A stretch of 64,000 nt of DNA from Stenogyne calaminthoides (taxonomy: Eukaryota > Streptophyta > Magnoliopsida > Lamiales > Lamiaceae). The first letter of the stretch is position 1; every line of letters starts with the position of its first letter. The stretch covers positions 21,853,758 to 21,917,757 of the forward strand of contig JBBCBC010000022.1 of assembly GCA_037126765.1 (NCBI GenBank). Direction: 5' to 3'. Shown in pieces: positions 9,561 to 22,640 of this stretch. A program made the position numbers and the translations under genes. The notes beneath the pieces were generated by a model, which saw only the letters and a list, made by a program, of their open reading frames with translations, did no database searches and was not told where the DNA came from.

Positions 9561-11485
9561 AGCAGATTGGCAACGTCCTTTACACTCGTTCCTTCCACAT
9601 GTCTCTCGGATGTACTCTGAGGCAGACCCTTTGTGAATAGATCTGCTAGGTTGTCTTCCGATGCAATCTTAGCAACCTCAATGTCTTCTCTCTTAACGAT
9701 TTCTCGTATGAGATGGTATTTTCTTTCAATGTGTTTGCTGGCCTTGTGGGCTCTCGGCTCCCTCGAATTTGCAACTGCTCCAGTGTTATCCTAGTAAACC
9801 GTGATCGTGCTGGGCAAATCCGGGACGACGTCCAAGTCCACTAGGAAATTCTTGAGCCAAACCGCTTCCTTCGCTGCTTCACAAGCAGCAAAGTATTCGG
9901 CTTCTATGGTAGAATCGGCGATGCATTTCTGCTTTACACTTCTCCATGTCATGGCTCCTCCCCTCATGCAAAACACACTACCCGAGGTAGACTTTCTGGA
10001 GTCAACATCTGATTGGAAATCCGAGTCCGTGTAACCGATTGGGATTAGACTATCTGACTTGTAAACCAACATTCTGTCCCGTGTCCTTTTGAGATACTTC
10101 AAAATGTTCTTTACTGCAGTCCAATGCTCTTTCCCAAGGTTACTTTGATATCTTGCCACCATGCCTACGGCAAAGCAGATATCCGGTCTCGTACACAGCA
10201 TTGCATACATGAGGCTTCCCACAGCCGAAGCATAAGGGATGTCCTTCATGTCATCTATCTCTTTCTGCGTCTTTGGACACATCTCTTTGGACAGATGGAT
10301 TCCATGTCTGTAGGGAACAAAGCCTTTCTTGGAATCTTGCATGCTGAAACGCTTCAAAACAGTATCTATGTATGAGGCTTGCGAAAGCCCGATCATTCTT
10401 TTCCTGCGATCTCGAGTGATCTTGATCCCTAGGATGTGACCGGTTTCCCCTAAATCCTTCATATCGAATTGTTTTGACAGTCATGCCCTTACGTCTGATA
10501 ACACCTTTACATCATTTCCGATGAGTAGAATGTCGTCCATGTATAGTACCAAAAATACCAATGCAGTTCCGTCACGCTTTTTATAGACACAACTTTCAAA
10601 GTTGTTTTGATCGAAACCGTAGGATTTTATAACTTGATCAAAACACTGATTCCAAGCGCGGGATGCTTGCTTCAGCCCATAAATGGACTTCTTAAGCTTG
10701 CAAACCAAATGCTCTTGGCCTTTTTCAATAAAGCCTTCGGGTTGTTGCATATAGATTTCTTCGTCAAGATTTCCATTGAGAAAAACTGTCTTGACGTCCA
10801 TTTGCCAGATCTCAAAATCTAGATGCGCAGTAATCGACAAGAGAATGCGGATGGACTTGAGCATGCTTACGGGTGAAAAGGTTTCCTCATAATCGATCCC
10901 TTCTTTCTGAGTGTACCCTTTCGCCACTAGTCTTGCTTTGAAGGTTTCAACCCTTCCGTCCGGTCCCCTTTTTCTCTTGTATACCCACTTGCATCCGATG
11001 GGTTTTACCACATCAAGTGGCTCGACTAGCTCCCACACCTTGTTGTGATCCATTAAACTCATCTCGGCTTCCATTAATGTTTGCCAGGATTGAGCATCTT
11101 TGTCTCGGATCGCCTCGTTGTAGGACCATGGATCTGACTCTTCTGCGGAGATCAAGTCCGAAGACTCTCCGATCCCCAAGAATCTCTCGGGTTGTCTGAT
11201 AACCCTCCCAATACGACGAAGTTCCGATTGTGTAGGCGTGACGTTTGGTATATAATTTTGTACAGTTGGCAATGGAGTTGGCCCCTTAAGTTCTTCTAAG
11301 GTAATTTCACTTCTAGGCTTTCGACTGTTCATATAGTCTTCTTCCAAAAATCTAAAGTGGGTACTGATCACCACCTTTTGATCTTCGGGACCATAGAACA
11401 TGCATCCTTTAGTTCCTTCGGGGTACCCTATGAACATCCTTAATTCTGAATGTGCATCCAATTTACCGGCTTCCTTGTCTAGCAC
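9557..11485 (-). pseudogene. Copia element B reverse transcriptase and RNase H
   Basis: RVT_2-type reverse transcriptase. In order it shows WQTLMEAEMSLMDHN, KWVYKRKRGPDG, FKARLVAKGYTQKEGIDYEE, FLNGNLDEEIYMQQPEGF, KSIYGLKQASRAWN and the catalytic LYMDDILLIGND, then the connection and RNase H with GYTDSDFQSD, STIEAEYFAACEA and NLADLFTKGLPQ. The catalytic YMDD is intact. In-frame stops interrupt it: a TGA in place of the expected Trp codon near 10479 and a TAG near 9791, before the last RNase H strand. The protein ends at TGA 9557-9559, in the inner copy of the polypurine tract. The frame is otherwise unbroken with integrase, which suggests a fairly young element. Confidence 0.92.
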
Positions 11486-11488
11486 GTA

Positions 11489-12414
11489 TGCCTGACACCC
11501 CTAGATCCTGATGTGTCCGAAACTGGGCTTGCGCCCCATCCACAATTCTTTCGGGGTTTTAGGTACCGATTTGGATGGCACTAGGTTCAGAATATAAGCC
11601 GTTGTTTCTAATGCGTAACCCCAGAACGATTTTGGTAAATCCACATAACTCACCATTGACCTTACCATTTCTAAAAGCGTTCTATTCCTTCGTTCTGCAA
11701 CCCCATTTTGTTGAGGGGTACCGGGTGCAATCAACTGGGATGCAATCCCCACTTCCGATAGGTAGTTCAGAAATTCATCGTTGAGGTATTCGCCTCCACG
11801 ATCAGATCGTAGAAACTTGATACTTTTTCCCTTATGATTCTCTGCTTGAGCCTTAAATTCTTTGAATTTATCAAAGGTCTCAGATTTATGCTTCATTAGG
11901 AAAATGTATCCGTAGCGTGAGTAATCATCGATAAAAGTAATGAAATACTCGTAGTCACCTCTAGCTTTGATTTGCATTGGACCACACACATCGGTGTGAA
12001 CGATTTCTAACACTTCTTTAGCTTTAAGCCCCTTGGCTCCAAATGCCCTCTTGGTCATTTTACCTTCCAAGCACGATTCGCAAGTCGGAAATGGCTAAAT
12101 TTGGAGTGACCCCAAAGAACCATCTTTCACCAACCTTTGAATCCTTTTCGGGTTAATATGACCTAATCTTAGGTGCCAAAGAAGTGTCTCATTCACGTCA
12201 GCCGAGCGCTTTCATTTACAAGAAATAGTAGATGTGTTATAGGATGCATTTTGTGAGTGATGATATAGAGATTGTTCCTTAAAGTTCCACGACAGATAAT
12301 CACATCGTTACGAAAAACAGTAACATCTTTATTAAACCGAACAGAATATCCATCGATAAATAACTTAGAAATTGAAATAAGGTTTTTTTTTATAAACAGG
12401 AACATAAAGAACAT
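11489..12414 (-). pseudogene. Copia element B GAG-pre-integrase and integrase
   Basis: Integrase inserts the cDNA into the host genome. The zinc-binding pre-integrase part is damaged, but CESCLEGKMTKRAF remains near 12060. The rve core follows: VLEIVHTDVCGPM with the first catalytic Asp, ITFIDDYSRYGYIFLM, LRSDRGGEYLNDEF with the second Asp, and APGTPQQNGVAERRNRTLLEMVRSM with the catalytic Glu. All three DDE residues are present. Stops occur at 11499-11501, between core and RT, and upstream near 12080 and 12190. Confidence 0.9.
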
Positions 12415-12416
12415 CT

Positions 12417-12815
12417 CTTAAAATTAATGTCTTCTCTCCAAAGGACAGGTGCACTTCTCCCACTGCTTTAGCTGCCACTCTCATAGCATCGCCTAGCATG
12501 ATGAGGATCTCATTCTCACTTAGTCGTCAGGTCTGCTTGAAACCCTGCATTGTGAAACATACATGGTCAGTGGATCACGTATCCAATACCCACGAGTGGG
12601 TAGCATACTCCGCTAAACAAGTTTCAACTACTAGTGAGTGTGAATTACCTTTCTTTCCATTCCTTTTAGGTTTGGAACAGACCAACCTCCAATATCCTTT
12701 TTCACCGCAGTTGAAGCACTTCCCCTTAGCCGGATTCTTTTCTCCACCATCCCTCTTCACCTTTCCTTTGTTTTTGGCAACACTCGAGTTATCTTGGCGT
12801 TCGCTTTTGGGCTTC
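12417..12815 (-). pseudogene. Copia element B gag C-terminus, zinc knuckle and protease
   Basis: This is the part of gag left of the element A insertion. A basic stretch (KNKGKVKRDGG) is followed by the nucleocapsid knuckle CFNCGEKGYWRLVC, in which the usual His is replaced by Tyr. The protease follows with WVLDT, a stop where the catalytic Gly-Ser is expected, then DHVCFTM. The coding sequence continues on the far side of element A at 27612. Confidence 0.85.
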
Positions 12816-12820
12816 CTCTT

Positions 12821-14374
12821 TGTTGGGAAATTTATAGTTTTGATAAAAGTTCCAGAAACACATGTAATAGGACCAGTCAGACCTGTTAGCTGACTGATGT
12901 TTATATTACCGTTTATATAATACCAGTTGATAATTACTGTATAGAACAACTGATGTAATAGATAGGTCACATATTGAGGGGGAACCTCAATATGTATAAG
13001 TCGATCCAAGATCCAAAGAACAAATTGATATCCGATGGGCCGAATGCTAGAGAAGAACAGAAGATCGATCGATCCGATCTAGTCGATATCTCACCAAGTC
13101 ATAAAGCTCAAACTCGAATACTTGAAGATCAGATGACTTCCAGAAGATCAGACCAGAAGACCTACATCAACCGAGTCTGCTAGTTGAAGCTAAGTCAATC
13201 GGCACCAGAAGACTCCATCAGTAGACCGATCGATTCCGATCGATCAAAGTCACCACCAGTGAAAATTGATGTTTCACCTAATCATACGTCGATGATCCAA
13301 CAAGAAGAATGTCAACCTTAGTTGGAAGAACAACATCAAAAAGTGCGTCTGTTAACCAATAAGAACAAGACACGATGATTGGAGCCGACAATTAAGGGAT
13401 TTGATGTTTCTCTCTAACGGGCTATAAAATACAAGTTCACGCTTTTCGGCCATGCCGCCTCAAGACGCCACATCAATCCTCGCAAACCTACCCTAATATG
13501 ACTGAAATTCAAATTGCTCTCCAACGGCTCTTTGATTTCAAGGTCTATAAATATGGGATCACACTTCAGAGTGAAGACAAGGAAACACTGAACAATCAAG
13601 AAGCTCAAGCAATTATCAGATTTCCGCACGAAGAACACGATCAAGAAGATTATTATATTAAGTGTTCATCCCATAAGTTCTTAGCATAGAAATCTTTTCA
13701 TCTAGCTGATAGGCTACCTTAAACACTAGAAAAGATTTCATAGTTGGAACCAAAACAATCTTATCCAAACCCAAGTTAGGTTAAGTTGTTTAGCAAGATT
13801 TTAGACTAGGGTTTCTAGTTCTGATTTCTGGGATCGGTTGAGTGAGAACTCCTTAAATATCTGTCGGTGTACTGTGTTGGACTAACACATAAAACTAAGT
13901 CCAGTTGGTTAAGTTGGTGCCCCTTGTGATAGGGAAGAGTGGACGTAGGACCGGGTTTGTCCAACCACTATAAATCTTGTGTGCCTTTACCGCTTTGATT
14001 AAACTGTTTACATAATTGCACACAACCTTTAAAGCGCATACATATTCTAAGTTGAGATCAGCTAGCACCAAGCTTCTGATCTGATCAAGCTTGACACTTC
14101 AGTCAACTGGTTAAAACACTAACTTTGGAATCGATTTATAAAAAACGGTTTTTTCACGGGTAAAACTTAAGCTTCCGACACATCGCTTAAACCGATAGTT
14201 ACCGAATCGATCCGCCTTTAGCGATTAGTAAGTTGGTTATCGACCAAACCGATTCACTTCAGACTTTGATCGATGCTAATCGCCATCACACCGATCTGCA
14301 GACAAAAGTTTTCGTAAGTCTATTCACCCTCCCCTCTAGACTTACGCCCTCACAAAACCTGCTCGGGACCTACA
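12821..14374 (+). repeat. 5' LTR of copia element A
   Basis: The 1554-bp LTR starts TGTTGGGAAATTTATAG and ends GCTCGGGACCTACA. A TATA box lies in TCTATAAATATGGG (about 13545-13556), with another candidate at GCTATAAAATAC (about 13422). The next bases form the primer-binding site. It differs from the 3' LTR mainly where one copy has CAG or CTG and the other has a CG-containing triplet. Confidence 0.93.
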
Positions 14375-14376
14375 AG

Positions 14377-14388
14377 TGGTATTAGAGC
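14377..14388 (+). other. Primer-binding site of element A (tRNA-iMet type)
   Basis: TGGTATTAGAGC, one mismatch from the copia consensus TGGTATCAGAGC complementary to the 3' end of initiator methionine tRNA, two bases after the LTR. Confidence 0.88.
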
Positions 14389-14416
14389 GAATTGGTTCTA
14401 TTGACCAATCGACTTT

Positions 14417-15262
14417 GTGTATCATCGATTCTTGAGGAAGAATCTTTGTGGTCGAATCGAATCGATCTTGAAAAACCTTCTTAAAACTCATTCATTTTCC
14501 AAAAACACTCAAAGATGGATAACACCTCGTATGTATCATGATCTGCCGTTCTCAATTGATGAGTATGCAGATTGGGCCATATATATGTCCAACCATCTAG
14601 GTTTGATTAGTGGCGTAATGATGGAAGTCATCGAAAAGAGGACCCATCATCATATATTACGCCAACCTTGCGGTTGGAGGAGATCCAACTTTTGCCCCGA
14701 AGTCTTATGCGAAAAAAGCCCAACCTTGATGGATGCAGAGGAAAGGAAACTGCATACTCTAGATACTATCGCAAGGCATATTATCATGAAAACAATGGAT
14801 AAGGTCACCAAGGAAAAGGTTAAGTATCTCAAATCTGCGAAAGCAATGTGGGATACTCTAGCTGAAATATGCGAGGGAAATGACCAGATAAAAGACAGCC
14901 GTCTGCAGGCCGAACTGGTAAAGTTCAAAAAACTGAAGATGCTGCCCAACGAAACCATCAACGAACTCGATGGAAGGATTACAATGTCAATAAACAAGCT
15001 TCGAGAACTTGGTAGAGAGATGTCTGATAAAGATATCAACTACAAAATTTTAAGGTCTCTCACCAAGAAATGGGACATGAAGGTCACGGTAATCAAGGAT
15101 TGCCAAGACATTTCAAAAATGAAGTCAAGTAGCTTGTTCTTGAGCCTTAAAGCTCACGAATTCGATTTAATTGAGAGAGGACAAGCAGATGAAGATGAGG
15201 TTCCCGCTGAAGCCTCAACTTCCAAATCAGTTGCTTTTAAGGCAACCAAAGAAAGAGATTGA
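14417..15262 (+). pseudogene. Copia element A gag (UBN2-type capsid)
   Basis: The frame of 281 codons contains a clear copia capsid domain. It has YADWAIYMSNHL near codon 52 (the usual W of this region), ERKLHTLDTIARHIIM, AKAMWDTLAEICEGNDQIKD, ELVKFKKLKMLPNETI, KLRELGREM and YKILRSLTKKWDMKVT. The upstream ATG at 14515, in another frame, better matches a gag start, so the first roughly 35 codons of this frame are probably out of phase because of an indel. It ends at 15262, after which frames change often. Confidence 0.85.
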
Positions 15263-17100
15263 AGACCAATGAACCCATTGGAAACATCATAAGTCGCGTA
15301 ACAGACGCTCCGCTACTGTGAAACTAGAGAAATCAAATACTAAACCGGGTAAGTATCAAGATTCTATAAAGATTATCAACATAGCCGAGGAAGAGATAGG
15401 AGATCGCATAAATGATCTCCGTGAAGAACCGATCCGATGATCGGAGAGATCACAGAGATGAAAGGAAAAGAGATAATCTAAATGATGAGAGAAGAGATAA
15501 CTAATCGCATGTAAGAAGCTCAGATTACTATCGAAAGGAAAATCACCGATAGATCATACAGACGGAGTGATTCACCGAAGAAAAGGTTCCGTGGATCAAG
15601 GAACGTGCTTCAATTGTGAGAGAAGCTGTGTCACTACAAATGCGCAGACGCCTGCACTGACACCAAGAGAAAGGGAAGAAAAGAGGAAATGTAAGAGAGC
15701 AACGTACAGGACGTAAAAGCCATGGTTGCTACACACGTCAGAATCGACGATTCAGATTCCGCCTCCGAGGATTCTCGGATACTCCTCCAGAGAAGATTTA
15801 TGTCCGATCAAGAAGGTCTTTGTTGACTTCTATGGAAATGAAGATCCGATATTCTCTTCGATGATGATGAGATCTCGCCTGATGGCCAAGGAGGACCAAC
15901 TGAGGTAACCTCCAAACCTCGCTTTGTTCGCTTTACACTGCTATCATTAGCACACCGCCGGGAGATTGACCTCTGACTCTACTCGAGCAATTGCTTGAGG
16001 ATCTCTCCAATGCAATGAGACACTTATGCTATAGTGGAAGTTTAAAATGACAAGCCGAGGACCGTAAATAATCACTTTGCTAAAGAGAATGATCTCAAGA
16101 AAGCCTCAACTTAAATCTACTTTAAATCGCTTTCGTAGGCAAACCGAGGAATTTAAAATTCGAAGTTAAAGCTTCGATCAGAGAAGCAGATCAAAGATCA
16201 CCGGCAATTAACAAACAAAGAAGTCGATGACTTCAAAAATCTCGCAAGTAAAATTTGATGAGCTATTCCGAAAGCATGAAAGTCTAAAATCATCTCGAGG
16301 ATAATCACGTAAGAAAATAAAGGTTTTTACAAAATCATCTAAAACCGCTCAAGACATGAACACCTATTTTCGAACAACGATTAACAAGAAAGGACTTAGG
16401 TATGAGAACCCTTCCACATCCTCAAAAGCCCCTACCGATTCATCTCAAAAAGGTGTAATTAGGCGAGTTTCGACAAAGATACACCAAAAGCCAAACATGT
16501 ATCTAATTAGGAAAAAGACCAGGTTGAGCGGTAAAGGCGGTGCCTAACCGTATGGGAACGAAATGGACCCCAATCGGTAAAGCATCACCGAGAATCAATA
16601 GAAGAACCCAGTTCTTGAAGAGACCTCAACTCGATCAACAGATCGAAATCGAAAAAGACAACCCGTAAAAAGGGAAGTCCAATCGAGACCCAATCAAGGT
16701 CACCGCCTAATAAGCATGCTTCGTAAAACCGCAAAAACCACCTATGCCGAAAAGATATGAATCTTTTGATGGTAGCAAATCGTACTACCCCTATAATCGT
16801 AAATCTAGGGTCACCAGACTTTTGAACCACACCGATGAAAAAAGACAAACAGAAAAGATAAATCCCAAGTCTTCTAAGTCATCCAAGGTTCACACTAATA
16901 ATCATACTAATCAGAAAGCATATAAAGAGACGTATGATTATGTTGATAGGTATGGGAGACAAATCATGCCTTCTTATCTAACCGATCACAATAGAAGTGC
17001 TCGCTTTGTATGGATCCCCAAAACTAATCCTAACCCCTCAGACCCAATCCAAAAGGGTACCTAAAGCCCCGATTTGGTCTGCAGGATCGCGTGGGTCCGC
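15263..17100 (+). pseudogene. Element A gag C-terminal region, degenerate
   Basis: No long frame survives. A damaged nucleocapsid knuckle is recognisable near 15603-15650, where TGCTTCAATTGTGAGAG would give C-F-N-C and the H and C positions follow after an indel. The region 16744-17064 reads YDYVDRYGRQIMPSYL and FVWIPKTNPNPS, corresponding to the spacer before the protease in element C (VDVYGRQISHSKV). CG-containing triplets replace CAG/CTG unusually often here. Confidence 0.6.
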
Positions 17101-18310
17101 CAACAAAGGAGGTATGCAAGCAACTATCCGGTACATCGATAGTGGATGCTCAAGGCACATGATCGAAACAAACATCTCCTCGGCTCTTACATAGAAACGA
17201 AAGGTTCGCGTGTACTCTTTTTTAAGTGATGATAACTTTGGTTATACCAAAGGATTCGAACCTTAGAGAATGATGATGTACAAGTAACTGAGTCTCAGAT
17301 GTCGAAGGTCTGAAGCACAACCTATTATCGGTTTCACAATTCTGCGACAACGGATTCAGTGTTGAGTTCTTGACTGACCAATGCACTATCAAGAATCGAG
17401 CCACTCAATAGATTTTGCTAACTGGTTCAAGGAAAGGGACGATCTACACAGCTGATTGGAACAGTTGCCCAAGAAATGCATGCCTGATTGTCAAGAGTTC
17501 CAAAAGTAGCAGATTGGCTCGCAAAAAGAATGAGCCATCCTGAACTTTAAAACTCTTAATAAGATAGCAAGGATGTCTCTAGTGGATGGACTTCCGAATG
17601 AAGTATTTTCAAAGGATCAGACATGTACTGCATGTCAGAAGGGAAAACAGGTCAAAGCTTCATTCAAGGGAATTCCCGGATCGGCATCCAAAGAGTCTTC
17701 GCAATTCTTCATATGGATCTATTTGGACCAGCTTACACCAAATATCTCAACGGACGAAATATACTCGTAATCGTGGATGACTATTCCAAGTTTACAGGGT
17801 TATATTCTTACATAAGAAGAATGAGACGACAATGAAGATACCCGAGATGCTAAAAAGATTACAAAATGAGAAGGGTGTCAGTGTAGTAAAAATCAGATCA
17901 GATAAAGGTACAGAATTTCTGAACTCTTTTATTACTAATTTTTGCTCTAAGTTTGGTATACAGCATGAAACATCAGCTGCAAGGACACCACAACAAAATG
18001 GAGTAGCAGAACGGAGGAACAGAACTCTCAAAGAAGCTTTCGCACGATGTTAGGCAACATGCAATACCAAGCCGTTTTCGGGCAAAAAATAATCAACACC
18101 GCATGTCATACTCGAGCGTATGTCTTCCGACTAAGGCTCACTACAAAACACCCTATGAACTGTGGAAGGACGAAAACCTCGTGTTTCTTACTTCCATGTT
18201 TTTTTGGTGTAAGTGTTTCATAAACAACAATGGGAAGAGTCATTGAAGACTTTTGAGGCCAAGTCGATGAGGGTATATTCTTAGGATATTCCTCATCTAG
18301 CAAGGCTTTC
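17101..18310 (+). pseudogene. Element A protease, pre-integrase and integrase
   Basis: Aspartic protease motif IDSGCSRHMIET at about 17138-17175. The pre-integrase zinc region includes LPNEVFSKDQTCTACQKGKQVKASF (17585-17670), with the CxxC of the HHCC finger. The integrase core includes IVDDYSKFTGLY, VKIRSDKGTEFLNSFI and AARTPQQNGVAERRNRTLKEA (17770-18035), so the second Asp and the Glu of the DDE triad are visible. A damaged C-terminal core follows to 18310, with a motif like FLGYSSSSKAF. Frames switch several times. Confidence 0.85.
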
Positions 18311-18410
18311 GGGGTTTACAAATGCATTTAACCCTACTTGTGGAAGAAACACCCCATGTAGTCTTTGATGAAGCATCTTCCGAACAAGAGAAATCGCCTC
18401 GAATCAAGAC

Positions 18411-20405
18411 GTGCCTGATCAACAAGTACCGATGCTCGAAAAAATGGATCAGCTAATGATCAAGGAAAAAGAATCAGAAACCATAACAGTATACATTCCA
18501 GATCTAGCTGATTCACCAGATCATTCAGATCCTAAGGTACGAAAAACTATCGATGAAGAAGTTCGACATAACCGAGATCAAGATCAATCGAACCATCCGG
18601 TTCGGGGGAACACCGAAGTTCCCATGAATGACATCGCCACATGATGAGTCCAACATCACCGAGACATGTTCTTATCAAGTGGATCATAATTCTCCACCAC
18701 TCCCGAATCCGCTAGTAATGAACCTTTATCAGAAATGGATGATGTTCTCCAAACCGACGCAAATCAGAACAGAAGGACCTAGATAACTAGTCATCCAACT
18801 GATCTGATCATCGGAGACCCATCTGATAAAGTTAAAACTAGACATCAGATTGGTGAAAATGTCATGTATTGTTTGTTATTTGTCTATGAAGGAACCAACA
18901 ACAATAGAGGAAGCTCTACAAGACGCAAGTCGGATTCTAGCCATGCGCAGAGGAGCCGAACACTTCGACCCAAAATCAAGTTTGGGAACCGGTAGATGCA
19001 CCAAATCATCAAGACGTAATTGGCACGGGCGGGGTTTCAAGAACAAGAGAGATGAGAAAAATGTCATCACCGTAAATAAGGCAAGACTTGTTGCTAAGGG
19101 GTATTCACAATCGGAAGGAATTGATTATGACGAGACCTTTGCACCCATTCGCCTAGAAAGCCATTCGGTCATTTTGTTATCCTTCCCAGAGGGTTCACTG
19201 TGTATCGATGGACGAAAGAGTGCATTTTTAAACGGGTACTAGCAGAGGAAGTTTATGTCGAACAACCTCCGTGCTTCAAAAAGAACAACCAAGTGTACCA
19301 TTTAAGAAAAGCTCTTTATGGTTCTAAACAAGCTCCTCGAGCTTGGTATGATACACTCTCTCGCTTCTTGATCGACGAAGGGTTCACTAAAGAAACGAAG
19401 GACGAACCTTATTCGAGAATAGAAGATGGAGAAGATATTCGATGGTTCGGATCACGTGGATGACATCATCTTCGATCTCCTAACAAGAGTCTATGTGAAA
19501 GATTCAAAGAACCGATGCAAGGGAAGTTCGAGATGTCCATGATGGGACGATGAATTAATTACTGGTCTCCAGGTGAAGCAAAGTGCGTAAGGGATATTCA
19601 TCTCGCCAAGCAAAGTACACTAGAATTTATTGGCTAAGTTTGGAGTTCAAAATTGCAAGGAAGTCAAAATTCATATGATGACCGGATTCAAGATGGATCC
19701 AAATGAGGATGGTCGAAAACAAATCGAAAAAAATATAGGGCTATCATTGATCTCTACTATACCGATCGCAAAGGGACCGGATATCACCTTTGCAAAGGTG
19801 TATGTGGCGATTTCGAGCAAATCCAATGCAAAGCCACCTAGAAGCAAACTAAGCGGATTCTTAAGTATCTGAAGGGGACAGTAAACCTTGGTTTATTTTA
19901 CCCATCAGATGATAATCTAGAGCTTAGTGGGTATTCTGATTCTGATTATGGAGGTTGCAAGATTGACAGAAGTCAACCTCATGAACATGTCGGTTTTAGG
20001 AAGTAAACCGATCTCGTGGTTTTCAAAGAAGCGGAGACATCGGTTCTTGAACATCTACTACTGAAGCAGAATATATGGCTACAGGAAGTTGTTGCTCCCA
20101 ACTGCTCTGGCTTAGTCAGCAACTGAGGGATTATAACATCGTAGCTAAGAATGTACCTATATTCTGTGACAGTAATAGTGCTATTGCAATCACTCGTAAT
20201 CCCGTTTCTACATACAAGATGCAAGGATGTGGATGTCAGACATCATTTATAAGAGATCATGTTGAAAAGAAGAATATCAGAATGGAAAAGATTCACACTG
20301 ATTTATAGAAAGCTGATATTCTAACCAAGCCACTAGCTGAGATTAGATTAAGAGAATTGTGTAATGAGCTAGGGCTTCTGGATCTTGGAGAAAAAGCACC
20401 TAAAA
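18411..20405 (+). pseudogene. Element A reverse transcriptase and RNase H
   Basis: Pieces in different frames follow the normal order: EPTTIEEALQDASR, NKARLVAKGYSQSEGIDYDETFAP (19075-19150), a region like SAFLNGYLAEEVYVEQPPCF, KALYGSKQAPRAWYDTLSRF (19310-19370) and a catalytic VDDIIF near 19460. The RNase H region has GYSDSDYGGC, TTEAEYMATGSC, NVPIFCDSNSAIAITRNP, and the C-terminal KADILTKPLAE and LCNELGLLDLGE near 20390. Many short indels are present. It is related to the RT of element C but clearly diverged. Confidence 0.87.
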
Positions 20406-22640
20406 TGCTTGATGGATTGTTCTCCAGAACCACCGGGTTAAGAGACTAACCAAAGTTGAAAGGAATCGATTGAGTTTGGTATCTCAATCGATCGTAAGAT
20501 CGATCAACCGATGTGAGAAATCGATCGATTCTGAAGTTATCGATTAAAGGAATCGATCGATTTAAGGTTTATCAGATTAAAGGAAACACTCAATTTAAAA
20601 GGAATATCTGATTAAATCAGTTGGGTTATTTTACATCTTTGTAAGTCGATTTAACTGATATTCAACAAGCAAGATCCACAGATTAAAGCCTACAATCACA
20701 TAAGAAAGCGAGAATTTACACAACAATGGAATAATAGAACTTTTCATTGATAAAGACCAAAGGTCGACATTACATTACAAGTTACAAGTACAAAGGACCC
20801 GGAGGTCAATACATAAGTCATAACCAAAAACCCTAAACCTATAACCCTAAACCCTCATCCTAACCCAAGAAGTGCGGGAGAGAGAGAGATTTTAAATCTG
20901 ATGCTCTCATTTTCCCCCACTTAACAAGGGTGAGAGAGGCTTTAAAGTAATCCTAAAGCCATTAAGCGTGGCTAAAACCAAAGGAGCGAGAGCGGGGTTG
21001 ATAGGATTTCTAAGCCAGGAGCCCTTAGACCTGAAGTCAATGGACTCTCCAGCTGTTAAATGGAGCACACGTGCCAAGAGTTTGGTTCAAAGACCTTATG
21101 GGCACATGTGCTACATGTAAAAATTGAGTTGATATACGAAGATCAGCTGTTGTCTGATCAAGACCGTATATCAAACTCATGTTTTATATCAGACTGAGTC
21201 TGTTGATGCTAGTTACGTCATAACGATAGACACACAAGGTGCATACGGTTAGGAGAAGTGTCTTCTCAGTTGCGACAGCAGATCCGCCGCCGTGGTGGTA
21301 GAGAAGCTTGGCAACAATTGTATGTGAAATCTTTGATGACGACGAAAACAGTGATAAGGGACACACAGGGTTGATTTGAGAAGCTGAAATCATTGAAAAA
21401 GGGGTAAAGGTGTTTGCCGGAAGTTTCACCGGAAATAAGGGTTCACCAGAATGCATGTTTTTACAAAGAAGATAAGTATGGTGAATGGGTTATGTTGTGT
21501 AAAACATTGGTCCAATTTATAGAGGCCAAGCAAGGGTGCAAATGCAAATTTGATTTCAAAAAGCCTTTTAGAGAAATTTGCATCACAAGGACAGCGTGTA
21601 GAAATCACGCGACTGATAATTGGATAAATTTACGGCGGATTGACATATCAAGATATACAGACGATAATTACGCATGTCAAATCGCACCAACTTAGGGAAT
21701 AGAGACTACTATTCTAGACTAAGTTTTGGCGGTAACACTTATCCCAAGAATTGGCTTGATCGTCGAGAAGAATCGATTAGGTTAACCAAAATCGATTACA
21801 TACTTAAATCGATCGATATAAGGAAGATCAGTTGAACTTGAAACCTCAACAAATCAGATATATCAGTCCTATGAGAAAACAGAAATATCAGTTGAAGGGG
21901 GAACTTCAACTGATCGAGGAGGATCAGAAGGAAAATCAGACACAAAATGAAACAGATCAGTTGAAAAGAACAGTTGGGAAATTATAAGGTTTAGGCAGAA
22001 AACTAAGATCAACAAGTGGAATCAACTTCAAGTGGTATTGACTGATTACTATATCAGTCAACTAGATACGCCTTTCTTTTCCCTTGTTATTTGCTTATTT
22101 ATCGGATCTTATCTGCTTTTTATTTGCCTTATCAGACGATACCTGTGGTGACGATCCCCTGCAAATCATTTAATGCGGACGTGGGGTACATGTATTAATT
22201 GCTACAAAATGAGCTTTTAAATCCAAAAGGTTTTCGTACGTACCTTTTCCAACCATTCGATCAAAACCGCTTAATCTGGATCGTTTAATCTTTTCAAACG
22301 GTTGATCTTCCAAATCTTGTCTTTTGTTCCCTCCTCATCTTTATAAGGTTCATCAAAAACCCTACCAGAGTTTTCCAAATCACAAACTTGCGATTTATTT
22401 TCTGAGAACTCTCCAGATTACTTCTCTGCGATTCAAAGTGTTTTTCTTAAGTCTCAAATCCGAAAAATAGAATCTGGTAATTTCTGATTATTTGATGAAT
22501 CATTCTTTTAAAACCATTGATCTTAAAGATTTTGTCAATCGTTGATATCCTGTATTATGTTTTATTGTTTCTTGGTTTCCGCATATGTGATATTCTTAGT
22601 ATTTATGCACAATTTTAACCGAATCTATCTTATCTCAGAG
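20406..22640 (+). other. Element A spacer between pol and the extra gene
   Basis: No plus-strand coding frame is supported. The part 20730-21460 looks like a minus-strand transcript unit: on that strand there is a 90-codon frame (21456-21184) followed by AT-rich, 3'-UTR-like sequence. It has no recognisable domain. The remainder (21720-22640) is AT-rich with repeated GATCAG/AATCAG motifs and may be the leader of the extra gene. Confidence 0.5.

Noticed and set aside
12575..13009. A 144-codon minus-strand frame starting MDRLIHIEVPPQ that looks like one gag protein
   Set aside because: Its first part is translated from the LTR of element A. Only the part left of 12816 is gag of element B.
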